Source: Steinernema hermaphroditum
Taxonomy: Eukaryota > Nematoda > Chromadorea > Rhabditida > Steinernematidae
DNA: 64,000 bases
Direction: 5' to 3'
Assembly (NCBI GenBank): GCA_030435675.1
Contig: CM059622.1
Span: 6,076,001-6,140,000, forward strand
In this document: piece after piece, positions 1 through 10,249 of the stretch
Layout of the letters: every line of letters starts with the position of its first letter
How positions within the stretch are numbered: position 1 is the stretch's first letter
Position numbers and translations under genes: made by a program
Notes under the pieces: generated by a model
Databases searched by the model: none
Told to the model about the DNA's origin: nothing
Seen by the model: the letters and a program-made list of their open reading frames with translations, nothing else

Positions 1-571
1 ACACGGCCTCGGAGAGTCGTATTTTTTAGGAATACAAGGGCCATTTTTTCTACATTTGGCCTCTTTTTCCTTAAAGTAGAAATGAGCTCGTGAAGTCACT
101 ATGTGGGCATGATAGCTGTGAGCGATGGCTATCTGCTGCATGTCCCCGTTCCCTGTTATAGTACTTAGCCATTTGGAAACATTGGAGTTGATGGAACATG
201 GTGATCCGAAACGGCCATCTTTTTGAGTTAGCCCATGCTGTGATATACGACGACCGCAGCGGTAGGTGCATTCAATAGGCAAGAACCAAGGATGTACGTG
301 GTAGAAGGCAGTCACCGTCCATCACACAAATGCTACCATAGGAAGTCCATACATCACTTCGTATTTCGCCATCTCGAGGTGCCAAAAAATGATCATAAAA
401 ACAAAATAGACCCCCAACATCAAGAGGAATGTAACGGACAAGCCGCCAATGATGATGTAGAGTGAGAGCTAAATGTACTCAACAACGCACCAATCAATTA
501 TACCCCAGGAGTAAATATTGTAAAAATAAAGGATGTTTACCAAGGGGCTCATTTTCAATGCATCAACCCAA
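1..571. mobile_element. R1 mariner-like element, truncated by window start
   Basis: The right end at about 551-571 reads (inverted) TTGGGTTGATGCATTGAAAA and is followed by TA, as expected for a mariner-type terminal repeat and TA target. The interior (60-480) matches other copies at 24720-25770, 29121-30036, 40860-41260 and 51047-52062. In better copies the minus strand ends in a residue pattern like LPEKW...YL, which resembles the C-terminus of mariner transposases. This copy has many stops and encodes nothing usable. The family assignment rests on terminal sequence and the TA target only. Confidence 0.5.
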
Positions 572-581
572 TAGTAAAAAC

Positions 582-1089
582 CTGACTCGGTTCTCAGTAG
601 ATGAGAGATTTTAAATTGAACAAATAGAACAGTATTTAATCAGAAAATTTTCCACCTGAAAATATATAGACTTAATTGCCGATGCTATGCTTGGTCCAAG
701 TTGCGTTTGTTCGTTCGAAACATTGGATCTCTTTGAAGAAAGGGACCCTTGCGCTTTCCACGATTTCTACTTTGACCCAGCCAGGGATCACTTGCCGATG
801 ACGTCGCGCTCTGCTTTGTGACAGTCGCGCCGAGACAATGCGTAACCAGGAAGACAGAGCTCAAGCATGCAACTCCGAAACTCGCCGGAATTCCACGGTA
901 TCCTAGCACCTTTTGTCCCTTCCTCCTGCTGCACTCGCTTCATAGTGTGTGCCATCTCGCTCGGCGCTTCGGTTCTCAGTTCCAACATGATCTCCTCTGC
1001 TTTACTTGTCTTCGTGGTGTCCATAAGGCTTCATAGTGTCCACACTTTATGTGAGTTTTGCAACAAATTTAAAAACAATTTTCCTCATA
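582..1089. other. No gene recognised
   Basis: Overlapping short ORFs on both strands show no family signature, no convincing splice-site context and no repeat shared with the rest of the window. I see nothing that can be supported here. Confidence 0.5.
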
Positions 1090-1547
1090 TCCCCAATATA
1101 TAAACGGAGAACCGACGGGTCCGTTGGTCTGTGTGTGTGTGTGTTTTTTTTTCGTGCGCACGGAGAAAACACCCACACAAAATAAGGAACCGAACCCGAC
1201 ACCGCCCACTTACAAGCGGAGAACGTTCGCAGTGAGCCACACAGACAGTTGAGATGGTAGCGCTCTACTTCCACTATGTTTCTGGCGATGCTACGCTTTG
1301 AGTTTTTTTGCAGTTTTTCAGTGATTTTTTGCCGATTTTGTAACCATCAATGTTGTCAGTTCCAGTTTCCTAAAACTTTACAGTTTTTTTCGCCCACTTC
1401 AGCCATATGCATGAGCCCGCAGGGCTACAGTTTTTTGGTCCCAACTTCAAACCTTTGAATGAGCACCAATCTTGCCGCCCGCAGGGCTATGGGCTATTTA
1501 GCTTTTAGTACCTGGAGGGCGCGAATTCGCGCGCAGTCGCGTTTATT
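1090..1547 (+). repeat. R2 dispersed element, copy 1 (Helitron/Helentron-like?)
   Basis: It starts TCCCC-AATATATAAA, followed by the near-palindrome ACCGACGGGTCCGTTGGT and a GT-rich run. It contains copies of GCCCGCAGGGCTAYAG and ends with the hairpin GCGCGAATTCGCGC and GTTTATT. The same element occurs at 27424-27929 (+) and 60895-61399 (-). A 5' TC and a GC-rich palindrome near the 3' end fit a non-autonomous Helitron or Helentron. The CTRR terminus of classical Helitrons is not seen, so the class is only a suggestion. Confidence 0.55.
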
Positions 1548-1756
1548 TTTTAATAAATCTTGGTAGAAACATTGATATGGATAAGGTTGATCGCAGTGGG
1601 ATTCATGAACAGTCGTGGATGGACCGTTGTCTCTTTTACGAACACGGACAACCTTTTGCAAATATAGGACTGTCCATATATTTAAAGGGCCTCAGCAGAA
1701 CACTGGAAAATCCAAAAATGGGAATTACTTCTTAGTTCAACTAATTCCCAAAACGA

Positions 1757-1829
1757 AGATCCTGGCGGGACTCGAATCCGCAATCTTCGGTTTAGGAGAC
1801 CGACGCCTTATCCATTAGGCCATAGGACC
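1757..1829 (-). tRNA. tRNA-Arg (anticodon CCT)
   Basis: On the minus strand the sequence folds as a cloverleaf. The acceptor stem GGTCCTA pairs with CAGGATC (one mismatch and one G-U). The D arm contains TGGCCTAATGG (A box). The anticodon stem TCGGT/ACCGA encloses loop CTCCTAA, giving anticodon CCT, which decodes AGG. The T arm contains GATTCGAGTCC (B box). Its 5' flank, together with the 5' part of the tRNA, is duplicated at about 28843-29010. Confidence 0.85.
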
Positions 1830-2060
1830 ACGTTTACGGTGAAATCTATTGTGGGGATTCGATGCGTTTCCGATAGATTTTGTGACCTTGTGGAACATCC
1901 GATACCCTTTCTGATTAACTTAAAATTTGATGAGTGTCACTTCATCCGTTTTTTTACCAAGTCAACAACGCCTTCGGTAACTAAGGCTGATAGTCAAGGG
2001 CTGCACCTCACTAAGAAGAAAGAGCTCCTCCACGAAGTACCGCCTTCGGAATATCGCAGT
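1830..2060. repeat. 5' flank of tRNA-Arg, duplicated at 28870-29010
   Basis: Segments around GATACCCTTTCTGATT, CACTTCATCCGTTTTT, CAACAACGCCTTCGG and GCCGATAGTCAA recur in the same order near 28880-29000, beside a truncated copy of the tRNA. This is a shared duplicated block rather than a gene. Confidence 0.55.
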
Positions 2061-2336
2061 GCTCGTAGGATTTCGTAAATTTTTGTGTTGTCGAGTGTCA
2101 CTGTCAGCAGTTAAAATTTGAAATTGAAAACAAGCAGCCGATCTGACAACCAGTTGCGTCAAACTGAGAACACAACCAGGCCGGGCCACACTACTGACTG
2201 GGTTAAATTTTTCCCTAATTTTAAAGGTTTAATTTGTGCGAAATGTGCCGCCTTTCACCTTCGTGACGCCTCGTGATCCAACATTTGATGGTTAGCCCTA
2301 TCAATCTATAGTTTGTAACCAGAGCTGTGTTTACGT

Positions 2337-2774
2337 GTGCTTACGAGTTTAGTTTACGAGCTTATTTCTCGCATCAATGGCTTACGCCTTGCGAGACGTC
2401 ATGTATGCACAAGAACCACATTGTCACTCCGTAGTCGTCGGTCTTCTTCTGGCCTCGGTGCGGGGCACGGTATCAAAGTCGAAGGCGGCGATCCCATCAG
2501 TGTGCGCGGGCATCAGAGAGGCAAAGAGGCTGGATCCACAGGCGGTGGAGGCAGTGACGGGCGTCTTGGTAAGACGGTGGAACTACGGCTCCCTGGTGTT
2601 CCAGGCCTTCCGGGAGCCGGGGGCGATCCTTGCGTCAACAACGACGGCCGAGAACGACCGCTCACTGAACTCACTCGGCTCAGAGAGCCTCAGATAAAGA
2701 GCGAGTGGACGAGCCGACCGATCGCTGGGGACACAAATGAAAGACCAGAGCTGTGTGAATATCAACATTTTTAA
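2337..2774. repeat. R3 dispersed repeat
   Basis: The region contains sequence (AACGACGGCCGAGAACGACC, GGAACTACGGCTCCCTGGTG, and a GACCGATCGC..ACAAATGAAAGACC block) found again at about 35080-35240, 45340-45570, 57165-57250 and, in short pieces, near 41460 and 60720. Long open frames here have a collagen-like Gly/Pro/Arg composition, but the frame is not kept between copies, so I treat them as incidental. Confidence 0.55.
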
Positions 2775-2902
2775 CGTTTGTGACCTTTGATAGACCTAAG
2801 TGTGACATTTGCTTGATGGAGCGATGCTTGATGGTGGCCCCTCTGGTCAAACTAATCTAATCGATTCATAGGAATCAGAAACACTAATGAAAAACATTTC
2901 AG

Positions 2903-5900
2903 CCGTCGAAACGACGACTCTGAGTCCAGGTAGGTAATGAAATGAGCTCATTTATGGAGATTTTGAATATTTTTAGGAGCTAAACATCAATTGGACGGAT
3001 TTAAGGCCCGAGATTGTTCTTGGCACGAATCCGCGTACAAAGAACACATTGAAAGCGGTAGAGATTACATGGTGGACAACTTCCGCAAGTGGGCAGCGGC
3101 GTACGAATTTGTTTGTGACGTCAAATTCCCGGACGAATGGTACGCCAATGGGAAGAGACCGACTAGCGAGTTGACCGATGAAAAATATAAGGGAGCTAAG
3201 GAGTGTAAAGAGTCAAAAGGCACGACATGTCCCTACAATCCTGGTCCTTCAGAATGTAAGTTAACCCTTAATTGCGGTCGCTATTTCAAACTGCCCCACG
3301 AAGGCCAGAGATGAGTACTTCGAGGGTGGCCGTCCTGCACCGATGCCTTATAAGGAGGAGTAGGTGGACGGGCAATGTGCCCCTGAAGTCACAAGTGAGT
3401 CACCATGACGGGAGGGCGTGCTTGTGTGCTAACCACTCTGACTGACACTTCACACGAGATTCGATGCAGTCTTATGGTGATGTTTTCAGCGACAACGTCG
3501 ACGACCACCGAAGATCCGATCACTCCTTGTAAGTGTTTTCCGAAACATATGAGCATTCAATTCCACGGCGCGCCATCTACAGAGTGACATTGAGGCTTGC
3601 CGGTGGTAAATAGACACCAATAGCCTTGTGGGCGGCAAAATAGGTGCTTACAAAATAGGCTAAACGATTCAAAAACTGCAAAGAAACGCCTAGCACTTTC
3701 AAAGAAATAATGTTGCTAGAGAAGTGAGATTTTTGCTGTGGGAAAGGAAGGGAAAGAGCAGACTTAGTAAATCCCTAAATCCTGATGTGCGAATTTGAGT
3801 TGATTTTAAAGTCGTTTCTGATAAATATCGTCACGCAGATGTCATTCGACAATCGTTTTGCGTGGGCCAAAACGTTTTCCCTCACCGGTTACCCGAAATG
3901 GAATCAGATCACCTTCCCCGAACTTTTCCTGTTTGCACTTCTCTCGTTCTTCGGCGCTAACTTTGATGTAGTTGATCTTGGCCTCTCAACTCAAAGATCT
4001 CGATCTCTTTTGGACGTATTCCAAATCGCTCTGTAGAAGATCACCGAAACATAACGATGCAACTTAATGACGCAACTATAGAGAACGCAACTTGATTTCA
4101 GTACGCCATTAATATCACTTGATCCAAAGGCACATTTCACGATTGACGACGGCCCCCCAAGTAAACAACTTGAAGTTCTCTCTAATTCAAGCTCTAATTT
4201 CAGCAACGACTTCTCCGGCAACCACGGGTAAGTGATCATGTCCACGCACCTACGTACCATAGGAGCATCGGGCGCCTAACCACTCAGAGCACTTAGAGCA
4301 TAGTTGCCTCGTTTTAGCTTCAGTAGCGGACGAGAACATAAAGCTGGTGAGAAGTTGGTGCCGAGAGAAGGCGGAGAAGGAGTGCGAGAAGAAGCTGGAG
4401 GAGAGAAAGGCCAAATCGATCCAAGAGACTGTATACACAGAGTACATGAGGCTGCTCGTTCTCTGGGAAACCGTCTGTGAGCAGAAGCTCCCGACCGGCT
4501 GCTGGGGACCGGGGAAACCCAAACTGACCGAAGAGGTGCCAGCGAAGGAGATCGGAAATTGCGTGCAGACGTGCGAGGAGTCCACCAGCACAGCAGCACC
4601 TAGTATTCAGCCTTTAGTAAAGGGAGGTAACTGTTGTCTTTTCAGCATCGTCCTCCACGACGACGACGTCGACGACAACTGGTGGGTGAACAGTGGAGTA
4701 TCTTGGCTCATAAGGCCTTCTTTTCAGAAGAGGAACCGACGACAGAGAGCACCACTACCAGTACGTTTGAAATTGTCCCCTCCAACTCTCCGTCTTCAGG
4801 CTTCATCTCGACTCTCGTCACTTTGGGAATCGTTCCGCCAACGGAACTGCCCACTCAGTGCGGGACTTGCAACGAGTACGCAAAGTGCGAAAAGAACTCG
4901 ACCATCCCGGGAGTGTGTGAGAAGTGCGCGTGTCCCCTGGGTAGGAAGGGGTCATGCTGCGAAGAGATCGTCGACCTCTGTGCCGAGAAGGAGACGAATC
5001 CGTGTGCCGCCGACACGCCCGACATGCAGAGGACGTGCAAGGTGGTCATGCCGGCGGGCAACACGAAGTGCGAGTGCACGCCCGGCTGGATCGGCCGGAA
5101 CTGCACGGAGAAGTTCGACCCCTGCGAGCACCACAAGTGCGTCAACGGAGGGAAGTGCGTCGACGACGGTGTCGGCGGCTACCACTGCGACTGCACCTGG
5201 GAGTTCAAAGGAGAGTACTGTGAAAGTGAGTGCCTTCAGCTGGCAGCCCCTTTGACCCTCCGTTTCAGTGCCGGAACCCTGCTACCCACGTTGCAAACGT
5301 AAATGAAGCCTCCAGGCTCCCCTTAAAGTAGCCTTTCAGCGTGCACTTCGATGGCCTGGCGCTGCGAGAACAACTCAACTTGCTGGCCAGGACTGACGCA
5401 GCAGGACCACGACTTCCAGTGCATCTGCCGCAAGGGGTACAAGGGGAAATACTGTGGAGGTAGGGGGGATGAGAGGGCACCTACAGTAAGAACTGCCTCT
5501 TCAGAAGCGATCCCCTGCGAGGCCTTCAACCCCTGCAAGAACGGAGGCGACTGCTATCGGGAGGAGGGCAGAGTCGTCTGCGAGTGTCTTTCCATCTGGA
5601 CGGGAGAGTTCTGTGAAAGTAGGGACTGGAGTGATTCAGAGAATGGAGAGACGTTTCAGCCTTCAACATCTGCCACGACGACAAATGCGTCAACGGGATC
5701 TGCAACCCGGTCAACGAGACGCACTTCACCTGCAGCTGTTGGAGAGGTTTCACGGGAGAAAACTGCGAAATACGTGCGTCAGAGAGGGCTATACCCCTTA
5801 GAAAAGTCTCAATTTAGGAATCGACCTGTGTGATACGGAGATGCCGTGTAGGCACAACGGAAGCTGCATCTCTAAGATTGCCGACTATGAGTGCTTTTGC

Positions 5901-7404
5901 CTGCCAGGCACTTCGGGAAAGAACTGCGAACATAGTAAGGGACCCCAACTTTATGCAATAAAACGAAAATTATTAAGATTTCGATGACTGTGTCGACCCT
6001 ATTCGCAGAGTCAAGAATCGATGCAGCATTCGGGATAGGAAGGCCACGTGCATTGATGGGATCGACGACTTCACATGTGAATGCTCGGCTGATTGGACCG
6101 GGAAGACATGTTCCATGCGAATGACAATCTGGGACGTCGTGAAACATTTCAAGTCCTACGATGATAATGTCGTGAATATGCTCGAAGACCTCATGGATAA
6201 GCCTGAACTCATCAAGGAAACTCTTCCTTTCTTCCTAGCTCTCATGTCCTCGGACAACCAAACGGACATCAGCTGGGACCACGAGGACCTCTTCACGTGG
6301 GTCACCTTTGAGGGCCAAGAGCTGGACCTGAAGAAGGACATGGTGAAGTGGAACGCGGCGACTCTCGGCAACTGCTTCACCTTCAACCACGACTCGCAGC
6401 CCGAGAAGATGCCTCTGCGCTACGCGGGCGAGCAGGAGGGCTTCCGGGCGCTGATGAGGGTGCGCCAGGACGAGTACCTCGACTGGATCGACACCGCCTC
6501 GCTCCTCGTCTTCGTTCACTCCAGCACGGAAACTATCTTCGGCGAATCTATGAGATTCCAGGCGATGCCTGGCGGAGAAACAACTATCATGACTTCTTTG
6601 GTAAGTGGGCTTAAAGCGACAACGTTTCTCCTACGTCTCTTTTCAGTCATCGTTCGAACGTCTCGGGGGGAAATTCGGACGATGTGCCAAGGACAGTTCC
6701 GAAGTCGACAGCTACTACTACAGCGGAGACTACGTCACAGACGTATGTGGGAACTCACCCCTCCAAAGCACAGGAAATCCCTTTCCAGGGCTGTTTCCGA
6801 AGCTGCTATCAAGACGCGGTATTCAATGCCTGCAAATGCATGGACCCGCGCTTCCCACTCAAAGAAGGAGTGACCGCATGCGATCTGGGACAAAGTAACA
6901 TACGCTCTCCCACTCCTCCAGCTCACTCTTTCAGGGAGTTGTGTCATCTCCGTGACGGAGGAGAGGGGCGATCCCTCCAACTGGCCCGAGTGTAACTGTC
7001 CTCCGCCCTGCTCCAACGGCCAGTACAACGTGAAATGGTCTTATTCCAGTTTCAAGGTGCGTCCTGTCCTCTTTGCCCTTGCCTCAGACGGTCACCTAGA
7101 AGGAAGACTGCTTGAAGGAGCGCTCCGACAATTCGACTCAACAGAGATGCCTGAGACAGGGCGACAACGCGCTGATTACTGTATACATGCCGCATATCAT
7201 ACAGAACACTTTCAGAGAAGAGCCCAAGATGGACGTATGTTCTTGTTCAGTGAGCTATGTCTCATGGTTCTCGTTTAGTTCAACAAGTTCATCTCGATGC
7301 TCGGAGGACTTCTCGGGGTTCTCTGCGGAATTTGTATTATTACTTTTGTTGAGTTTGTCTACCTTATAGTCAGACTTGTAGTGTATGCAGTTTGGAGCAA
7401 GTAA
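2903..7404 (+). CDS. Gene A: EGAS-like EGF/ASC membrane protein, 5' end missing
   Basis: Exons: 2903-2929, 2977-3255, 3490-3528, 4204-4227, 4318-4602, 4646-4681, 4728-4760, 4800-5225, 5269-5298, 5340-5459, 5505-5618, 5660-5773, 5818-5934, 5978-6600, 6647-6742, 6789-6894, 6935-7056, 7100-7234, 7279-7404. Together they give about 950 codons in one frame. No signal-peptide exon was found upstream. Order: WEL-C-type modules (2977 and 4318 exons) separated by Ser/Thr linkers; a Cys-rich motif ending CACPLGRKGSCC; seven EGF-like domains; then the ASC region with LGNCFTFNH, RSCYQDAV..CKCMDPRFP and CPPPCS. The last exon is TM2 (LGGLLGVLCGICIITFVEF) with a tail of about 15 residues. The usual GxS filter triplet reads GIC. 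No TM1 is present. The stretch 4860-5940 is nearly identical, introns included, to gene E. Function (sodium channel subunit or receptor-like relative) is inferred from the family. Confidence 0.85.
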
Positions 7405-7539
7405 ATTGTTTTTATTTTGCAGTCTTCTGGATGAAGTGACTCGAGTCCCGGATGAGAAGGCCGTTGTGGCCATCAGATATTCAATATTGCGTTGTGGCCA
7501 TCAGATAGCTCTCAAACGTTCCAAAAATACAATTTTAGG

Positions 7540-7749
7540 TCGAACCAGGACGCGTGTGCCCGCAGCTTCCCCTGCCCCCTCAAGAAGGGTTCGCAGTCAG
7601 TGACCGTGAAGCTCTCCTTCAGCCAGTTCGGATTCATCATCAACCTCCTCAAGAACAACGCCCCCTACCAGCTGCAGCACAAGTTGCGGGCCGAGAACGG
7701 AAGCACTGTCTACTGCTTGATGGCCCAGACCCGCGCCCTCACTCGTTGA
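7540..7749 (+). pseudogene. Orphan last exon of an ML-domain gene
   Basis: An acceptor (ATTTTAG) is followed by an open exon encoding ..DACARSFPCPLKKG.., FSQFGFIINLLKNNAPYQLQ and VYCLMAQTRALTR, then a stop. It matches exon 3 of the complete ML gene at 11478-11688. The two upstream exons (signal peptide and first half of the lipid-binding fold) are absent: the stop of gene A lies only 135 bp upstream. The frame is intact, so the copy is either young or kept as part of another transcript. An AATAAA at 7775-7780 could serve this exon or gene A. Confidence 0.7.
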
Positions 7750-7774
7750 TCATTAGATTGAGTTGGAAATGTGA

Positions 7775-7780
7775 AATAAA
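7775..7780 (+). promoter_or_regulatory. Poly(A) signal AATAAA
   Basis: This is the first AATAAA downstream of both the gene A stop (7404) and the ML orphan exon stop (7749). No other candidate lies between. Confidence 0.5.
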
Positions 7781-7889
7781 GATGTCATTTTTGTCATAAT
7801 TCATCACTCGAGTCATAAAGGTGGGAAGGGCGACTAGCGCTCAACCAAGTGTCGTAACATGAATCGGAGAACCTGTTATTTTATTTCCC

Positions 7890-7955
7890 TTCGGGCTCGC
7901 ATAAAATCAACAGCCTTAAGCCTAAACCGGGGCCTAAGTCGGAGCCTAAGCTCCT
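7890..7955. repeat. R5 short dispersed repeat
   Basis: A motif of the form AAATCAAYAG..CCTAAGCC/GGGGCCTAAG recurs at 7905-7945, 16235-16280, 45125-45170 and, more weakly, near 41545. Its class is unknown. Confidence 0.4.
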
Positions 7956-8216
7956 TGTCAAAGGTTCAGTAGGTGAGGGAACGGACATTTCGGGTTTGGT
8001 GGAAATGGCTCTGGATGGTGACATCATGGAAGCTTATCTGGGATTCAAATGTGACCTGGAAACTGTATTGTCAGCTCTCATGTGAAATAAAAATATTCGA
8101 CTTTCGTGACAGACGGCAGAAAGATTGATAGCAACGAAATGGTGGTTATCAGATATGTTTTTATCGATATCATTTACCAAGAGGTGTCAATGACACACAA
8201 GTTACAAGTTGCTATA

Positions 8217-8933
8217 CAGGGTGATCGGAAAGTTCTGCAACATTTTTTGCAGTGCTAATTTTCGTAATTTTTCGGAGTTTTTGCGCGTGTTGCTTGTTAT
8301 ATTCGTGTTGCGCGACTCTTTTTACACTATATTCGCTGTCAATTATGCTGTATTTGCTGTTATTCAGAGTAAAAATGGTCTCCGAAAGTGTGCGTTCCGC
8401 GATCGTTGAGCTCCATTGCGGCGGAAGCTCGAATCCCGAGATTTGCAAAACCCTCAAACTTCGCCGAGATGCCGTCAAACGCGTGGTGGACCGATTTTGG
8501 GAAACTGGCGACGTCAAGGACCGTCCCCGAAGCGGAAGAGAAAGGACTGCAAGAACTCCACAAGTCCGAGAGGCCGTTCGGAAGATGATCAAGCGCAATC
8601 CCGACCGATCCATCATGAAGCTGGCCAAGAAGTACAAAATCGGCTACGCATCGATGCACAAGCTTGTCACCGAGGATCTCCATCTCAAGAGCTACAAAAT
8701 AAGCCGCGGAAACCTGCTAACCGATGCGAAAAAGGCCGAACGGCTTCGTCGAAAATTTCAAGAAGCGAGTGAAGGCCTTCTATCGACGCTAGAGGAGGAC
8801 ATTTTGAATGAAATTCACGTTTTATGTGTAATTAAGCGTGCTGAATAACGTAGTATTGTTCGTTTTTGGAATTAAAATGGTTTTGTTTGAGAAAAATTGT
8901 GTTCTTCGCGTGCAGAACTTTCCGATCACCCTG
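8217..8933 (+). mobile_element. Mariner deletion derivative (717 bp)
   Basis: Perfect terminal inverted repeats, CAGGGTGATCGGAAAGTTCT at the left and its complement at the right, are flanked by TA on both sides. The element keeps the transposase start and end of transcript region but lacks the catalytic part, so it could move only in trans. The perfect repeats suggest recent activity. A decayed relative with similar ends begins at 42715. Confidence 0.9.
8375..8848 (+). CDS. Truncated mariner transposase: paired HTH DNA-binding part only
   Basis: The ATG at 8375 opens 157 codons. The first 110 or so residues form the bipartite helix-turn-helix typical of mariner transposases: SVRSAIVELHCGGSSNPEIC, then LRRDAVKRVVDRFWETGDV, a basic RPRSGRERT linker, and a second HTH around MKLAKKYKIGYASMHKLV. 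After KAERLRRKF the frame jumps to a short C-terminal piece ending at a stop. The DDD catalytic domain is missing (full-length mariner transposases are about 345 residues). The frame is undamaged, so a DNA-binding-only protein could be made. The upstream in-frame codons back to 8252 lie in the terminal region and are probably not translated. Confidence 0.75.
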   Translation: MVSESVRSAIVELHCGGSSNPEICKTLKLRRDAVKRVVDRFWETGDVKDRPRSGRERTARTPQVREAVRKMIKRNPDRSIMKLAKKYKIGYASMHKLVTEDLHLKSYKISRGNLLTDAKKAERLRRKFQEASEGLLSTLEEDILNEIHVLCVIKRAE

Positions 8934-8935
8934 TA

Positions 8936-10249
8936 GTTGTACCCACAGTGTGAGCAGTTCTAGATAGTTGTAAGCACTTCCAGCCTTAATGGACCGGGTG
9001 CAAATTTCAGCGTTGTTCGAACTTCTTCTGAGCTCGGTGTTCTCAAGAGTTTCTTCTTTCACTTGAACGGAACGGAACTCCGTGAAGCCGAGGCTCGCCG
9101 TGTGGTCACCAGCACACCTATGTCGCCTTGATATTTCACTTCCCGAAAAACAAGTTCAAATGTTCCGCAGTGTCAGAGCACCGTAATCTAGGGTAGTTCG
9201 TTTTCACTGGTCTATAGCATGGCCACTTTCCACGCACTTTGTTCATAGCGAGGTACATTGCCGGACGTGACCTTTGTCTCTTCACAAAATGGCAACGCTA
9301 AACACACTTTCTGCTCTGGATGACTTTTAGTCCTGCACAGATAACAACTGACTCTCACTTCCTCCTTTCATTTTCTTCTTGGGAAAGACCGAAGGAGACC
9401 AGAACAACGATCTGCTCTGAGAGTGAAACGGGCAGCTATAAACAAGAACGCCTGAAAGCCTCTTCCACTGATCCTACGACAGACGACAGTTACCATCTTT
9501 TACAAGCTCAGACCGGTAATGAAGGAAGCGGACTTCTCAGTTTGTAGCCATGATCAGTCAGACATTCTTGTCAAAGCCAACAAGCCTAAATATTTTAGAT
9601 GTGCCCAATATTCATTTTTTGGAAAGGGTCTAACATCCAGGCTTGGCTTAGGCTCGTGCCTATGGATTGAAAGCGAGCCCTGTAGTCTTGATACCTGTCG
9701 TCATTTCCGAGTACCAGAAGACTTTACCTTGGCTGAACCTGACCGAAAGAGTATTCTCATAATTTTAAACACCATTCTCAAATAGCAAGCCTTATGTCTA
9801 TGCGCGGAACAGCTCGACAATAAGTTGAAAAGGATATAGGCTCTTTTTTACTTGGTCTCTCTTACCCCAATCCAAAGTGAATTTAACTAAGACCTCACGA
9901 TAACGCTACAGAAACGGATTTTCGCATATCTGTGGTTATTTTATCGCATAATCGGCGAATTATCCGCGGAAGTTCCTTTAACACTGTTTGATAGGGAGCG
10001 AGATTTTGGACAGTACTACCGCTATCAGTGTCTTTTTGCATCAATCAAAGAGCAGTTGTGGCTTCAAAGTCGATCCGTTCACGTGACATGACATGATTCC
10101 TTTGGACTTTTGTGTCAAGTTATGAAAAAAGAGTCAACGGTGGTGGCTTGCGTGCACTGTGGAAGATTCCAGGACACAATTGAATCCCCGATAAGATTAC
10201 CTGGTGTCTTTAAAAGCCCGCGTCCGAACTCATCTCCACCAACCTCGAA
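8936..10249. other. No gene recognised
   Basis: Short ORFs (for example 9519-9785) have no recognisable domain and no splice-site support. The last 50 bp carries a TATA-like TTTAAAAG at about 10208-10215, upstream of the ML gene. Confidence 0.45.

Noticed and set aside
1276..1458. Signal-peptide-like ORF as a leader for gene A
   Set aside because: It lies inside repeat R2, is not conserved in the other copies and has no suitable donor.
2337..2774. Collagen-like 145-codon ORF
   Set aside because: It lies in dispersed repeat R3 and the frame is not conserved in other copies.
3785..4036. 83-codon ORF with hydrophobic stretches in gene A intron
   Set aside because: It lacks splice sites in the right phase and any similarity to paralogues.
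4603..4645. Donor at GGAG|GTAACT (4627), giving a 19-nt intron
   Set aside because: Too short to splice; the GTATTC donor at 4603 gives a 43-nt intron in the same phase.
6115..6340. Possible TM1 in the region before LGNCFTFNH
   Set aside because: The only hydrophobic run (LPFFLALM) is too short for a membrane helix and is flanked by charged residues in all six genes.
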